The notes beneath the pieces are model-generated. The model was not told the DNA's origin. It made no database searches and saw nothing but the letters and a program-made list of their open reading frames with translations. Of a stretch of DNA of 64,000 bases, positions 11,829 through 26,203 are shown in pieces. Within the stretch, counting starts at the first letter, position 1; each line of letters begins with the position of its first letter. The DNA is from Andrena cerasifolii (taxonomy: Eukaryota; Arthropoda; Insecta; Hymenoptera; Andrenidae), in contig NC_135120.1 in NCBI RefSeq assembly GCF_050908995.1, positions 14,769,433 to 14,833,432 of the forward strand. Reading direction: 5' to 3'. Made by a program: the position numbers and the translations under genes.

Positions 11829-14767
11829 AACTAAAATTCGTTCGGACGTGAAAACATTTTGCACCGTTCAGATAAGGAAGGAAACGATGCGTGAATTTAT
11901 CGCGAATTTTTCTGTACGACTGATACCTGTTAATCTGCTCAATAAATTCAGATACCTACGTACAGCCCACTGTAAAACACTCGACTACCCGACAGTAAGG
12001 GCAATAAAATATTACCCCACCCCTGCGCCGCAGCGAGACAACAGTCGTCGGTTCGTAAAACTAATTTCCCCAATTCCGTTCATCGCCCGGAGACGCTTCT
12101 TCGGCGGGATCGGGACGTTTACAAGCGCCACGCCTACGCGACAATTTCCTTTCACGCGATGGACGAAACAAAAGTTCCATTAGCGCGCGGACGGGCGAAA
12201 TTTCCGCCTTGCCACCCGACGAGCGATTCGGCTGGTTGCTCTCATTCGTCAGACAGTTAGGGGAGACGAAACGAAAGGGTGGACGAGCTCGCCACCAACC
12301 GCGTACTGAATTCGTTTCGGCTGGTCGTGTTCCGAGTGTAAAGAGATGCAGCGACAATGCCGCTTATTCTATTCGCGTAAGTTCCTCCGCCGCGCGAACG
12401 TCCTCGAGGAGCTCCTTGCGAGCCTTCAAGCCGTCCTCCGAGGACGGTCAATAATTCCTCGTCCCTTGCCCCTTTCGCGCTTCCGCCCTTCTGCTACTCT
12501 TTTCCACCCTCCATGGCGACTTTGCCGCTTCCACGATTATCCTCAATTCCCTCGAAATTGAATTTCCAGCGGCGCGCCACCGTATGAGCAATGAATTATC
12601 GCGTCTCACCGGGACGCCCAGTAACTCATCGAGAGGGAAGCTCGGTCGAGCTTCGGGATGCACACGGTTAATTGAGCTCGCGATCCACCGCCGCTCTGAT
12701 AGATTACTCGGGATCGTCAACGGTCCTATCTCCCGGAGCGGGATTCTCGGTCGCCGAGGAAACGGAAGGGAACCGAGTCGATCGATGGCCAGCCGGAACG
12801 AATGATTCGCCTTGCGAAGGTGGGGAGAACTGCGGTCGTGCACCTGTTGAATTTCGTTTTTCGAATGCACCAGCCGATCCTGGAGCGTTGATAAATTATT
12901 CGTCGTCGCTGGAGGGACGTGTGGTCGTAATTTAGCAGGAGGATGGATCGACGTCGATCGAAGGAGCGTCACGGTCCAGTTTCCTCTCGATAATGTAGAC
13001 GCTAGGAAGACGATTGACACCCCTAAAAGGGGCTGCATTCTCCCGCGTACGTGAACACCTCTGGTATTATTCTCATCCCTGTGAATACTACGATAGGACA
13101 ATAAACGTGTCCCACTTGCAACCCTCCTGCTCCGCAGTGCTGGTAACAGCAGACTTGGACGCGTAATCTTCCGCGTGGAATTCATTCGTTCTGCTCGCGC
13201 GAAGGGTCAGGAGATCGGGGCTCCGGGGAATTCTGGGAGCTTTAGAAACGAAGCCACCGACCGGATCGAAGGAACAGCGGCCAGGGAACGATCGCGGTGG
13301 GGAAAGCAAAGGTAATTTATGGGTGGCTCGTTCGCGAGAGAGCCGCGTGAACGCGAAATCGTAAAAGAAACCAGGCTCGGTGTCGGCGCGTCAGCGTTCG
13401 ACGTGTCCGGTTGCATAAGCGGGTTATGTTCATGTATTTTGCATCGCATCCTGGGGCCCTCCCCCGCTCCTCCTCCACGAAATCCTAATCGGGCCCTGCG
13501 ATTCCAACTGGCGCGAGAACCGACACGCCAACCGGCGAAACGAACGTGCAGGCAAGGGTTTTGCAATTGCCTCGCGACGCAGAACGGACTACCAGCTGAC
13601 GGGGTAGGGTACAGAAAGGGGCAGGGGAAAAAACGGATGAAAACACAGGGAACGCGAAGCAAGCAGGCTTCGCTCGTTAACTCTGTTTGCGTCGCGGCCA
13701 CGTAACGGATTTGCTGTATCCAGTCGGTGTCTAATTCTCAGAAAAGGAACGCGGAATTTATAATGTCGCTGCGAGAACGCGCGCAGCCTGGGCAAGAAAG
13801 CTGCACGATAATTGAGTAATTAAACGAACAACCGCGTGCGTCAGGCCGGGCAAAGAGGGCCCCCCGTCGTGCCTCGACAAAGGATACACCTCGGATCTCC
13901 CGCGATAAAAGGAAAAAAAAAACGGGGGTGCCTGTGTCAAGTGGACCGTCTTAAAATGAGCCTATAACGCCCTGTCATATTATATGTTCTTCTTCTTTTT
14001 AATTACTAGGTGCAGGAGTGGCGATCACGCTCCAAAGACCGTTCTATTTTGTTGCAGGTTCTTCTTTATTTTTATAGAGAAGCGTACTCGATTGGAGTTC
14101 ACGTGCGAGGGTAGTATTTTCAAAGAGGGAAGACGGTGTCTTTTTCCTACTAAAACGACACCCTACCCTCCTATTAGAAAGCAGAAGTAGCTTCAAATCT
14201 TATGCAATCTTTCCCCCTCGGTAAGAAAAAAGACAGGAAAAATAAATGTGCCTCGTCGATTCTGGGTTACCCAGTGCCCTCAACTTCCGCCGCGGACCCC
14301 AATTCTACGCAAATGGAGTCGCGCGTGCCGGAGACGCGTCGTCCATCAACTTTCCCAAGAAACTTCACCCCGGAATGTAACATTCATCTTCCATCGGGCC
14401 ACCCTCGCCATCGCCCACGCGTCTGCCAAAGCCAAGCCAGATGGGACCTTTGACGGGGACTTTGAAGGATTTGCATGTGATCTCGGGCGATCCGACGAGG
14501 CTCGGTTGTCCGGCGATGGTCGTGGAAAAAGCGGTTCGCCAAAAATCGCCGGTCAGCTCAATTAATCGTTTGAGGGGAGCGTGGTTGCCGGCTCGCAACA
14601 GGTAGGCAACGCCACGCCACGGGGATAGACAGGCCGCGCCGAGAAATTCGGCAACGTCGCCAACTGGTTCACTTTCTCTCGGCCGGCGAACTCGCACAGA
14701 CCGTTCTGGCTCCCTTCTTATGACGCGTGTGTTCTCCTGAACACGCACATACCACCACATGCACGAG
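11829..14767. other. non-coding, no supported feature
   Basis: CpG-rich sequence. A 245-codon minus frame (12448-13185) is open but looks like compositional chance: low complexity, no domain, and other frames open on both strands. Confidence 0.5.
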
Positions 14768-14949
14768 TACAGGGTGTCCTAGAAATAAGTGGCGGAATAT
14801 CGGGGGCTTGTCCTTTGTTTTCCTATCCGAAACATCCTCCGGGCTGGAGAACGCGCTACCAAATATGTGACCGTGCGAGGTCCATTCATCCTTGAGACGA
14901 GCATAATATGTTCCCAGAGTTGACTCGCTTAATTCTGGAACACCTCGTA
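14768..14949. mobile_element. small TIR element (about 180 bp)
   Basis: Left end TACAGGGTGTCCTAGAAATA and right end, inverted, TACGAGGTGTTCCAGAATTA form imperfect terminal repeats with TA at both edges. The ACAGGGTGTCC-type end is common among small insect DNA elements. The match is moderate and the family uncertain. Confidence 0.5.
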
Positions 14950-17900
14950 CAAGTGTACGCTCGCGCGTCTCCCCGCGTCCCTGTGTGTGGGTGTTTACGT
15001 GCACGCGCACGCCCGTCGCCACTGAAACGCCTTCACAGATTCTAGATCGTGACAAACCGATCCATAGATCCGGGTACGAGCGCCAGATCTCGAAAAGATC
15101 GGCCGTCTCGTACCGGCGATCGAATTCGATCGGCTCGGTGTCGTTGAACTCTTTAGGGCCTTTTCACGCGAGACAATTTGATGGCTGTCGAGTACTATTC
15201 GCAACCTATGACTGCTACATGGCTCTGACGTAATAAATTACAAATTAACCATGGAACTGCCTTTCCAGTGAACATATCGGGAGCCAATGTCTTGTCTGAG
15301 GTGACCCTTAAACTGAGATTGGATAGCTTGCTTGGATTTCGGGAAACAAATTTCAACTTGCTACACGTCCTTCTGTCTTGTGGCTCGGAGCTTTCTAGCG
15401 CAGAACGCCCGATTATCTCCAGATAACTAAGCACAAAAAATTCTAACACGGCACCAATAAAACGTTATTGCCGTGTCTGTCCGCGGCGTAAAATCACGAG
15501 TTTACGATCGGTGGCCCCGCTACGCAATCGCGCATGCGCGCTACCGCGTGGCGCGTTAATTGGACGCCCGTTGAATCGTTCGATCGTCGACGAATTGCTC
15601 GACACACGCTCGATGGCCGGTTCGCGTGCGATCTATAGTTACCGAATCGATGCGCGGGCGAGGGGTTTGACGCATTCCGTGCCGGCGACAGGTGTCGGGC
15701 AGTATCGTTCGCATAGAGAGCAAGCCGCACGCGGGGTTCTCGTAAACAATGCACGCAGCCGAATCTCTTCAACCGGGGCGAATGCAGCGCCACGTGACGT
15801 CGCCCGGGAACTCTACCACTGTTCGAAAGGCAAACAGAGGCGCTGATCCGCGGCAAACATTTAGCCCGCTCGATAAGGGAGAATCGTGCTCGGTATTGTC
15901 GAGCGATTTGCATCGCCTGTAGCAATTTTGTTTGCCGAAGCCACGCGTGGAAACGAGCCGGCGATAACGGAGCGCGGTTAACTAGGAGGCATGCGGGATG
16001 ATTCAGAAGTCTTAATGGACACAAAAACCGAGGGAACTGCAAGGAGAATTGTAGTACACCTAGGCCAACGTGTCCCCTCGAGGAGTATCGTCAATAGTTG
16101 ATTCACTTTCCACGGTCTCGAGATGAGACCGCGTTTTTCAGAGAGATCGATAACTATTATCTGTGATGCAACGTCTTCTTTTTTTACACCGGCCGTTATT
16201 ATCGTGATTTCCTTTACCGATCTAGGAGCGTATGAGTAAGTGTGAGGGATTACATCGTTGCCTCTCCTGGTGTTCTTGCGCAATTTTTAGCTTGAATCTC
16301 GAGCTACGCGGTATCAACAGGCAATTATGAGGCGATGCTCGGGTTTATAAAATCATCCCTACACCGTGCACGACGGTGATTAAATTCCACCCTGATTCTA
16401 TGGTAATTCAATGCCACGTACGGAACAACCTTAGCGTTCAAACGCGCGGAGTGTCCGTCGAAGAGGCTACTTTTACTTGTGCGTGCGTCCTTAGTAAAGT
16501 TCACGAGGGATGTTAATCTCTAACCGCGATGGGAACGTGGAGTAAACATGCTCGTTTTCAAACGGAGACCAACGTCGCGTCTCTATCGAGCGTCCAGCTC
16601 ACTGAATACAGCTGGGAGTAATTGTGGAGTAGACTTGAAGGATCCAGGACGCCGTCGGTGCCGTAATCAGAGCGATTAGGCGTGGCCGCGATAAGCAGCG
16701 CTCTGTTCTCGCGGTCGTTGCTTCGACGCGCGATAGATTGTTTCTGGGTCTAGTCTGCCTACCCATCCTCACTTTCGCAACGTGTTTTTTGAAACACAGG
16801 AAGAATCACGGCGAAGATAAACGCGGAACGAGATTGAAAAATTGGTCGTCAGGTATTATGAGTTTTGAAGTCGAAGATTAACGTTGTCGGCACTCTATGG
16901 AGGTGGACGAGCAAATATTTTGACACGGAAATTGGTTATTATTAAAATGTTTATTATACTCATAACTTGATTATTCGCTGCGGCAAACTGGCGCGTTTCC
17001 AATCCAGCAACCGTAGTGATTACAGTCCCGCTGTTTTCCGAGCGATTTATTATTTCACGGTTTGTTTCGCGTGTTGATAGCATATACGCGTGGATATAAA
17101 GTGAAATATGCATGTATAGAACGTTCGGTTAAACGACGCTTGAATGAATGAAGCAGTGTACTAAAACCGAGACGACTCTCTAAAAAGAGGCACGTTAACG
17201 TTTCCATGAAACACCTCGCTTTCAAATCAGTGAAATTACCAGGCTGTTCTATGCGATCATACCTGCCTGGTAATTTCACCAGTAACGATAAATGCTTCCA
17301 CCAAAAAGTCCGCCCGTTAAACTAGTCGAAGGAAAGGATTCTAATGCATATAAATCGCCCGGGACTGATTTTCTCTAGCGCGGAAAATCGTTTAAGGTGA
17401 AGTGGAATTTCAGTGAAGTGACCTATGGAACGCAGGCTGCGTTTTCTTCGAAGACGCTCGACGCCCACAATGCACCGCAAATCGACCGTGTAAAACTCAA
17501 TTAACGACCACGCACGGCGCAACTAAATGTCAAGCGAACTTGTTCTGGCAGGCGGGAAAAATCGCTCTCGCGGTTCGATCAATCGGTTTCCATCGATTTC
17601 CAGGTCGAACGAAACGCAACGGCGAAAGGATTGTCCCCCTCTCCCATTCGTGCGCGCGGTGCACCGCGACGATCGGCATGCTGCGATGAATATTTAATTC
17701 GCCCCAACAACGCGAAGTATTATTAAGATCTACGATATCCCTGGAATGTAGACTCGAATTACCTCGAAAAAATCAATTATGGATTACTGAATTGCACGCG
17801 AGTACTTATGAAGAATCGCTTACGGCGGATTTACATAGATGCTACGAGATATTAACGAGCGACGCCCAGCAATCTTCCAGATCAGAGTAATTTGATTTTC

Positions 17901-18779
17901 TGTTTCATTAACGTTGCTCGCCTCGCTGTTGGTTTCGGCGCCTTGTAGAGAGTCACCGAAGGACGAAGACGCCGAAGACAAAAGTGGAATAAGGAAAAGG
18001 AAAGGCGTCGGACATGCTGGGAGACTGGGAACACGTCTACCTTAACGAAGCTCATTGTTCCCGACCTTCGGCGGAACCCTCGATACAGCATCTACACCGT
18101 CCGATTTGCTACTTGAGCAGCGAGTCGAAACTCTACCTGGTCTGCCGTTGAAAAAGAGAGGAAAGTGGTTCCGTTCTAAAAGACTCCTTGAAACAACAAT
18201 TTAAGCGTCGCGTTTTCTGTGTCGAGGGAATCCTCCAGTAACTATTTAAACGGAGACGTAAAACTGGGCGCTAGGGGAGGCTTTTGTATGGTTGTATAGA
18301 GAAAGAACCGCGGTGAAACTATTCCTGAACCCCTTCAACTTGTAAAAATAACTTGGACGCTGTAAATCGTTCGAGTTAGCGTCCTCGGATTGACCCACCT
18401 AGGTTGCCTTATGAAACTGTTAATACGTATAATGGACATCGTCTACTTGGCAAGCTTCCATGCTGCGCGAGCCTCGCCGCTCGCTTTCCATGCAAACTTC
18501 CGCCTTTGCTGAAGCAACGAGACAAGCGCGAAGTGCACGATCGGAAAAAGTACAACGGTTCTTTTGTTGCCTTAGTTATCACTTCGAGAGCCAGTATATT
18601 CCTCTAAATAGCACGATTCCACGGGTTTGGTGCTGCTACTAAACTGCTGCGAGCTTCGCGACTTCAAGGTATTAGAATGCAAACGAGGAAACCGATCTAC
18701 GGATTACTTGGAGAAGAGCAATCCGAAGCATCACTTACTCCTTCGCATAGATTATTTTCAGGATACAGAGATCACCTAA
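14950..18779. other. non-coding; one perfect hairpin only
   Basis: No coding exon is recognised. The one structured spot is the 15-bp hairpin at 17230-17279. Confidence 0.5.
17230..17279. repeat. short perfect inverted repeat (15-bp stem, 20-nt loop)
   Basis: GTGAAATTACCAGGC at 17230-17244 is exactly complementary to GCCTGGTAATTTCAC at 17265-17279. It is too short for a normal miRNA precursor and no mature miRNA is recognised. It may be the core of an old palindromic repeat. Confidence 0.6.
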
Positions 18780-19004
18780 AGGTACGTATACACGACGACA
18801 CTTTTGTGTCTAGATCAAGTGCGTTTTGCGTCTAGCTAGAGCTAGTTGCAGTGCCTTCAGTCTAGCTCTAGCTGCAACTCCCGCGACGATAGGTCGAATT
18901 CAGTGTCGCGAACTGCTCTAGGCAGTTTCCAATCTTCCGAAATTTTTTTTGAGCGTCGTATACACTTGACCTAGGCACAAAAGTGTCGTCGCGTAGATGT
19001 ACCT
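18780..19004. mobile_element. 225-bp MITE with 42-bp TIRs and TAA target duplication
   Basis: Termini AGGTACGTATACACGACGAC and, inverted, AGGTACATCTACGCGACGAC extend to 42 nt each with five mismatches. TAA flanks both sides (18777-18779 and 19005-19007), as in PIF/Harbinger insertions. The middle holds a second imperfect palindrome around CTAGAGCTAG. There is no open frame of note. The Harbinger assignment comes from the target duplication alone. Confidence 0.8.
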
Positions 19005-22000
19005 TAAGATTTTCCTGAGATTTTGACATATAATGATAATAATGCTCCGGCACCTTGCTAGAAAGCTTCCACCCCTGGTGTAAACTAAGATGCTTGAAAG
19101 CACAGCCTAAATGAAGCATGGGAGAGCCTCGGTGCCTGACACAAGAGCGGTGTGTCCTGTTTTCCCGCGATCACCTTAGAAGAAAGAATATCCCGTAGGT
19201 AAGGAGGAGGGTGAACGAACGAGAATCGGACAACTGGGGATCCATTATTCTTGCGTTACCTTGTCGAGGGGTAGAAGAGAAAGGAAAGAGGAAGAAGGAA
19301 GAGAGAGTTCGTTGAAGGGAGGTAGGTACGAGGGTGTCTCGTTTTTCCGAGTCGAGGATTCTGAATCACTCGGGTGCCCTCGTCGACTCCGTTAAACCAT
19401 AAGCTGGATGAAGGGCCTCTATCAACACACAGACACGCGCTCGACGCCCCAAAGGTGTAGCTGTGTGCACGCGGCTGGCCCGCCGCGCCGCGGCGTGTGG
19501 TGTTCCTGGCCGTGTTTGTGTGCCGGGTACCACCTGCCTCATACGGGTGTATTATTCCGCCTTGGCCCCGACAATTCACATGGGGTGGGCACACACCACT
19601 CGGCCAGCCTCTTTAGAGACGTCATGTGCAGAGTCCGCACCCTCTCCACCGGCGTTCTATCTGGACCGCGGATCGAAAAGCTCCTTCGATCGGGACGAAG
19701 AGGATCGTCGACCACCACCGTGTTACGATATCGCCAGTCATTAATTGTCAAGACATCGGCGCGTGTCATTGTCCTGCGGTAGCATGAAATTTAATCGCCC
19801 GTTTGTGCCGGACACAATGACTGCGTTTATGCTGCGCTGTTTGACCGAGCTGACGGGGAATTAATACGTCGCGCGCGATGTAAAATTGCGTTCTTCGGGC
19901 GAGCCTGTAGAAACCAGCCAGCAAAGGACTCCGTGAGCCGCGAAAGCGCGTGCGGTTTTGCTTCCACGAGGGACGCGCGTCCGAGGGATAAACGAAGGTG
20001 CTAAATAGTCAATTAACACGTTGCATTCCAACCATGTTTTCGAGCGAGCTGTTCTCCGAGGCCTCCAAAGCGATTTCGCGATTACCGGGCTTAAGAGTTG
20101 CCTGCTACTTTTGTGTCTTGTTAGGCTTAGGGTCAGAGATATCGCGAGGGTCACTCGTGACCCCCGATGGGGGGTGAACACCGCGATTCGTTATCTCTGG
20201 CCCGATATCAAAATCCTCGAAACTTTTGTAACGAAAAACGAAGGGAAAGGCGGGTACAACAGCACCGATAGTGAAAATCTTCGGTCGAGAGAAAACAGTT
20301 CCTCTTGGAAAGGATCGGTAATGATGGAAGAGGATGGGCGATAAACGGTAGAATTAATTCGCCAGATAATTGCAATCGGAGTCAAAGTAGCAAATAAATA
20401 CGCGATTGTTCCAGTCGTGAGCGCAGATGGAACACGTCCGACGCGGGAAACAGCTGAATCCCCGTCCCCCTTCTTCATCTCATTATCGTGGGACCGGAGT
20501 TTATAATAACGTTATTAATAATGGTGGAACGCGGGGCCGGCGGTTAGCCAGCACTTTTCGCTCGAGGTATTTTAATTCAGAAATTCCGCCGCGAAATATT
20601 TCGGATTTCACGCTGCTGAAGGAATGTTTACTGCTTAGAACACGGTGACAATTAACGATATTTATCCCGATGCTTGGTGGAAGATCAAAGAGATACGTGT
20701 GATCATTAGGTTGTAAAACAATCTACCGATTCATCGGCATTAAGTTACGCAATGTCTTTTCTCTTACAGCAAGTTTGGTATCTCTTCTTGGGTCTTCCAA
20801 GAGTACGGACTGTATGACCAATCCGAACTCCCCGCTGTTTAATTAAAAACAAATACGCAATGCTTCAGGAATATTCGTGAGAAGTACAATTCTATTTCTG
20901 CTATATTTGATACTTAACTCGGTTCTTAAATTCATCAGAAAAGCGATCTCCCAACTGTTCCCAGCAGCGTCTTTGAATATATCCATAAGATTATCCTTAT
21001 TGCGCGATAAGTCACGCGAACGACTTCATACGAACGCCATAAGCTATAACGTTCAGGTCATCGAGATGCACCCCTCCGTCTAAAGCAACCGAAAAATGTC
21101 GATGAAAGCGAGGGTCGTCTCGACCTTACATTCGTCGACACCCCCGCCAGCCCCACAGCTAAAAGAAGATTCATCCCTGTTTCCCTGTCTCCAGCATCGA
21201 AGCAGCCATCTGATTTTCGAAGAAGATCGACTCGCAGCAAAGAATTTCGGTAGACACTCGAGATCCTCCGTTTCCGATGCAGCTCGGGAACTAAGCCACA
21301 GATGTCCACTCGAACGGAGAGGAATTTCATTAGACGGAATCGTTAACGCGTGTATTATGAACATAACGGGATGCCGCAGATGAAATTCCCAGAGATATCG
21401 AGCATTTTACACGCCGATTACAGTTATTCGGCCGTTGTTACGCGACGTTACTACAATCTTGCCGTCCAGCATTCCTATTGAGCCCTGGGCCCGTAATAAT
21501 GTTTCCCGAGGGCGCTCCATTAAACCATGCCCTATTGAAATAATTCGCTGGGAACTCGTGCGAGCGAAACTAGTTTCGGGATGTCTCTAGCCGCGTGTAA
21601 TGCCTTTTATTCTTTATGCGAGCCCCGCGACAGCCAACCCTCCCCTAATTTCGCACAACTTTCCAGACGCCGCGGCTGTGAGCGCGCGCGTCAGCGGCCA
21701 TAATGCCCTGCTCGGAACAGAAATCGAGAACTCGCGAAGCGACTGGCAGTGGCGGCCACTCTCGGCCAAGCGAGACGGCAGGACACTTTCCTCGCTCGTC
21801 CGGGGTTAAACTATCGTGACGGATGCGCGGCTTGGAAGATTCAGACGCCTTCAATAGACTCTCGGCAACTCGTCCGCTGTACATAAAGCCTCTATTGTTC
21901 CCCGGCGTCGCGTTCGAGACGGGGAGTTCTTTTCCATTTCCCGGACGGGGAGCTCGCGTAACTTCCTCCAATGAATCTTAATTGAAAGCCGTCTGGAACT

Positions 22001-25000
22001 GTGCCGTCTGTCTACGGTGACGATTTCGGTCGGCATCGACGGATAGACGAGCAGATAAAAGCGGAGATTCCGTGGCGCGTACGCGTGTCCCCTGCTCGTC
22101 CGGCTGAAGTCCACGAATGGCGGGCTGAGCGCCGTCGAATTAAACCGCTCTCCCGGTTAATTCGATTTGAACTCGGTCCGATGCATTTGCGTAACTCCTG
22201 CTGGTTAAGTCAGGCCCCCGGGGAGACAGCATTGATTACGCTTGAGGTTCGATTAAACCGCGAAAGTTGAAACGTTCGTCAGTTCGGTTACCCCCGTTTC
22301 CCCGAGAAATTTCTTCTGCAACCACTTCACGGTCTGATATTGCGCGGTCTTCGGCGCAGCGATTGCCCTCCAGTCTTACGCAAAGAACTCTGTTTATCCC
22401 GAGGAAAAAGAATTCTTCCTCGCGTCGGTATGATCGGAGTTGATAACTCTTTTATTAAATTCATAATTCCCCGGATCGCAGTGCAAGCTGAAGATTTCAA
22501 GGTCCAAGGTAAGCCAGTTCATTATTATGCAAGGAACTCATCCGCGTCTTTTGTAATCCGAGCCCATTATCTATTCTTCCCTCTATTCCCTTCGACTATT
22601 TCCCACCGCAATGGGAACACCTATACATTCCTCTTTCACTCCCGAATCTCGCGCTCCAGAGGCTCCGTCGAGCGTCAGCCGAAAGTCTGCGAGAGCTCGA
22701 CGAATATTTCCGCCACGAATACTCGAATCCATCAGCTCGAAAGGAAGCAAAGAGAAAACAGTGATTAGGGACTCGCTGGCCAGTGTTTTCCCAGCGTAAC
22801 GCGGGCCGCGAGGAATTAATCGCGGCCGCGAAAACGCGCACTGTTGCGAGGCGTGATTCGCAGGAGTAAACAAGGTCGAGCGATCTCGCGTAATTCCGTT
22901 TATCTCTCGGATCATTGTGGCCGCTTGCGTGGGCCGGCGTTTTCTGCGCCGCCAGGACTCGGCCGGCGTTAACGTGGCCTCGCACGAGCGCGGATAACGT
23001 CGGGGACGACGATGGCGCGACGAGGAGCTGGCATTATCGATTCGCGCAAGGAGGCTCTCCTCCGTCGAGGGTTGCTGCGGTTTCCACGGTACGACGAGGA
23101 CAAGCGCGTCGTGGGACCGGCGGACATGGGAGACACAAGTACGCGTTGTCAGCCGTGATTCGAACACTTTGAGCGGATAAACGACCGCGGAGGAAGCAGT
23201 GACAGTGAAAGGGCGATTGCTATGGTTTCTTTGGCAGCGAGAAATTTTTGTTTGCTTAGCTGACAGACGTTGAATCACGGGTACGTGCGCTTTGCTGCAC
23301 GAGGGGGATAGACGGAGTGGAGGAGGTAGAAATGCGAGGAGGGTGGTCAACGTAGCGATTTGTCGAGGGCGAATTGCTGATGCTACCGTGTTGGGTAATT
23401 TCTTTATTGTTTGCTGTGGAGGAAAGGGTCGGAGATAAGCGCTTCGTGGAGATATCGTGACACTTTCGAGGAGAATATAAAATATATCGAGATGTACGAA
23501 ATGAACGAGCTGGCTAATTTATAAAAAAAATCCTGAGTTCCTGAAGCATGGATTTTAAACGAAGCCGAAATGAAAGCCTACTTCGAGATCAGGATATCAT
23601 CAATTAGGGCACGCGGAAAGACGAGAATGGAGTGAAACACTTGGTCAATTAGCTTCAGCGCACCCTTCGTCGTGTGGAGATTATATATAGAATAGGATTT
23701 CGGTAAGTGTACTCGTGGTTTGTTTTCTCGCAAAATTCCATTATCTACCCGGAGGTATCGATATCGCGAGCTCGAGTATCGTATCGCGCGAAGATAAACC
23801 CCGTCGGCGCGATGAATCTCGTCGCGATGGAAACCAGATAGCTCTGCTTTCCCGTTTTAATATTTCCCGACGCGTCCACAAGGGAGCAACGATACCCCGC
23901 CATTAGTCCTCGCCAGGGCGCAACAAGGATTAGGCTCCATTTATGATGTTGGCCGAGCTAAGCTCTTGGGGTGTTTAGAGGGGTGCCATTCGCGGACGAA
24001 GATAAAGTTAATGCTTAGGTACACCAGGCCGTAAAACTATCCTTCGCGCTTCGCCAAGACCTGGCAGCCCCAATCGGAGATATCGATTACGATAGTTTTA
24101 TTATCGGCATCGGAAAGTTTCTTCCCGCGATGCAAGCGATTTCGCCTACCCCGAAGTACACACGATAAGTGAACGCAATTAATTACACCGCTATCTACGC
24201 GCGAAACGAAAAACAGATAAGGTAGGATCTACACGGCTGAATCACTCGAGCAGAAAAATTTCTCGGAGAAATCAGTACCACTATCGTAAATCTCCCCGCT
24301 GCACCTGCTGATGGTTACATCATATCGTATCAATCGCATTGTTTATTAAGAAAGTCTGGCGGCGCGATCGGCTGACGTAACGGCTGGTGCAACGAAATTG
24401 AGTAAATTGAATAATTTTCCGGCGATATCTTCGGCTGAGCGAGCGATCTTTACCCCGAACTATCACGCTATCGCTCAGTTGCTTTCGCGTCGACGCTAAT
24501 CATCCTGGACAAGACGGCCACTGAACCCACCGATTACTGACTCTAAATCCACTGTGCGTGTCCCACGCGGCCCGCCGTTGCCTCTCTATTGTGTCGCTAA
24601 TCCTCGTACCTGCGGACTCCAATTTCCATGGGGAAGTACAGAAACACTTCGTCAAGGTAACGACGCGGTTCGAAGTTTATGGAGAGGCGAAGGAGAGAGG
24701 GGAGGGCCACGCGAAGAGGCCACGGTGCCTTCTGACACGAGTAGGCGAACGCCAGAAATGTCGCCACGTAATGGACGCCCTGTGGATTCGTCATGCGATG
24801 GTGTTTCACAATCCCTGGCGCGGTACTTAACATTTTAACCATTTACCTATGTACGTACCCCGCGATCGGTATCGCGGGCCCGTGAGCGGCTCGAGAGAGC
24901 AGAGTGAAAGGAGCGCTGCAAATTAGATAGAGGAACCCTGGCACGGGCCGGTTGGGGGGGAACGAAGCACCATCCTTCTTTCATGAAATTCGGTTGCTCG

Positions 25001-25705
25001 GCCTGGAAGCTCGTACGCTCTTTAAATTGTTTATCCGTCGCTTAAGAGATTGGCGAATAAAAGGATCGAAACGGTATCTATAAACGTGAAGTGTGGAAAA
25101 GATAAGTGCCCTACTATCATTGGCGGCTCTTGCTTATAGTAATTGAATGAATCGACTACTACATTCTGCGAGAATGATTCGATAACAAGTTAAGCTCTTA
25201 AGAATACACAATTTCAGACTTTCAGTCGCGTACACCGTGGTGCACGTTTCTTTGTCGATGACGCTACCCTGCGCCGGAATTACAAGCCCGTTAAGCTGCA
25301 CGATACAAGTAAGCGCCGTCCGTCTCCCCCGTCTATCTTATCTAGGTCTGAAAGTTGGCCTCGTATTCCTTAACGACCAGAGAACGCACCGCTCGCGGTC
25401 GGTCGCCAAATCGTTTCCTCGATTGTAAACGGACGATCTCTTCTTTCTTCCGACTGAGACGATCACTCGGCCCGACAACTCGAGCGTGCATACTTTACGC
25501 GCGAGTACGAGCGCTAGCGCGCGCGCGGCGGCTAGAGTCGTTTAGAGAATAAAAGCCTGACGTCGCTGATCGAACATCCAGGCTAACAAGTATTTAATCG
25601 CCGCGGTTTCCCGGATGCATCGTCAATTTCGTTCTCGCGCGTCAGTGTCGGCAGCGGTTTCACTGCAACGTCGTTCTTCGGAATTCGCGACTACGCTGTG
25701 TTAAG
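19005..25705. other. non-coding, no supported feature
   Basis: GA-rich stretch at 19.27-19.33 kb. Long open frames at 22583-23350 (minus, 255 codons) and elsewhere lack any domain and follow CpG-rich composition. Confidence 0.5.
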
Positions 25706-26203
25706 ATATCGTCGATGATAGTGCAAAACCGCGTACGAGCAGTTTGTAAATACATCGGTACCTGCATTTTACCGATTTTACAGGAGGAAGAAAGAACTTA
25801 GTATTTCAGCCATTTTAAGGGGGTTTTCTTTGACTGAACTTTTTTGGGACAGTTTTAGCACTCCTTGTAATAAATACTAACATCAATTCATCATAGAAAT
25901 GCTTAATTTCTGTGTAAAGTCACTTTCGCGCACCAAACGTGCCGTCGCTTCACCTGATTTCTCTGTAAATGGGCGGTTTTGTCGCCAACTTGCTAATAAA
26001 GACAGATTCACGGTATCCTTGAACCTGCTGGTTCCCGTTGCTAAAAAGGCGGCTTCCTACTGGTTATTTCACACGGCGTGACTTTTAAAAAAGCGAAACA
26101 GCGCTTGGAAACCGTGGCCACGAAATCTCAATTTTGCTACTTTTGCAGATACGCGGTATTTACAAACTGCTCATACGCGGTTTTGCACTATCATCGACGA
26201 TAT
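25706..26203. mobile_element. 498-bp inverted-repeat element
   Basis: The left 48 nt (25706-25753, starting ATATCGTCGATGATAGTGCA) match the inverted right end (26156-26203) at all but one base. Weaker pairing continues inward (CCTGCA and TCTGCA). The centre has no coding capacity. Target duplications are not clear, so the superfamily is open. The near identity of the arms implies recent insertion or gene conversion. Confidence 0.75.

Noticed and set aside
12448..13185. 245-codon open frame, minus strand
   Set aside because: No domain or family resemblance, basic and low in complexity, other frames equally open; the CpG-rich composition makes stops rare.
17230..17279. Hairpin considered as a miRNA precursor
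   Set aside because: The 15-bp stem is too short and matches no mature miRNA I know.
22583..23350. 255-codon open frame, minus strand
   Set aside because: Same reasons; overlapping open frames on the plus strand and no splice context.
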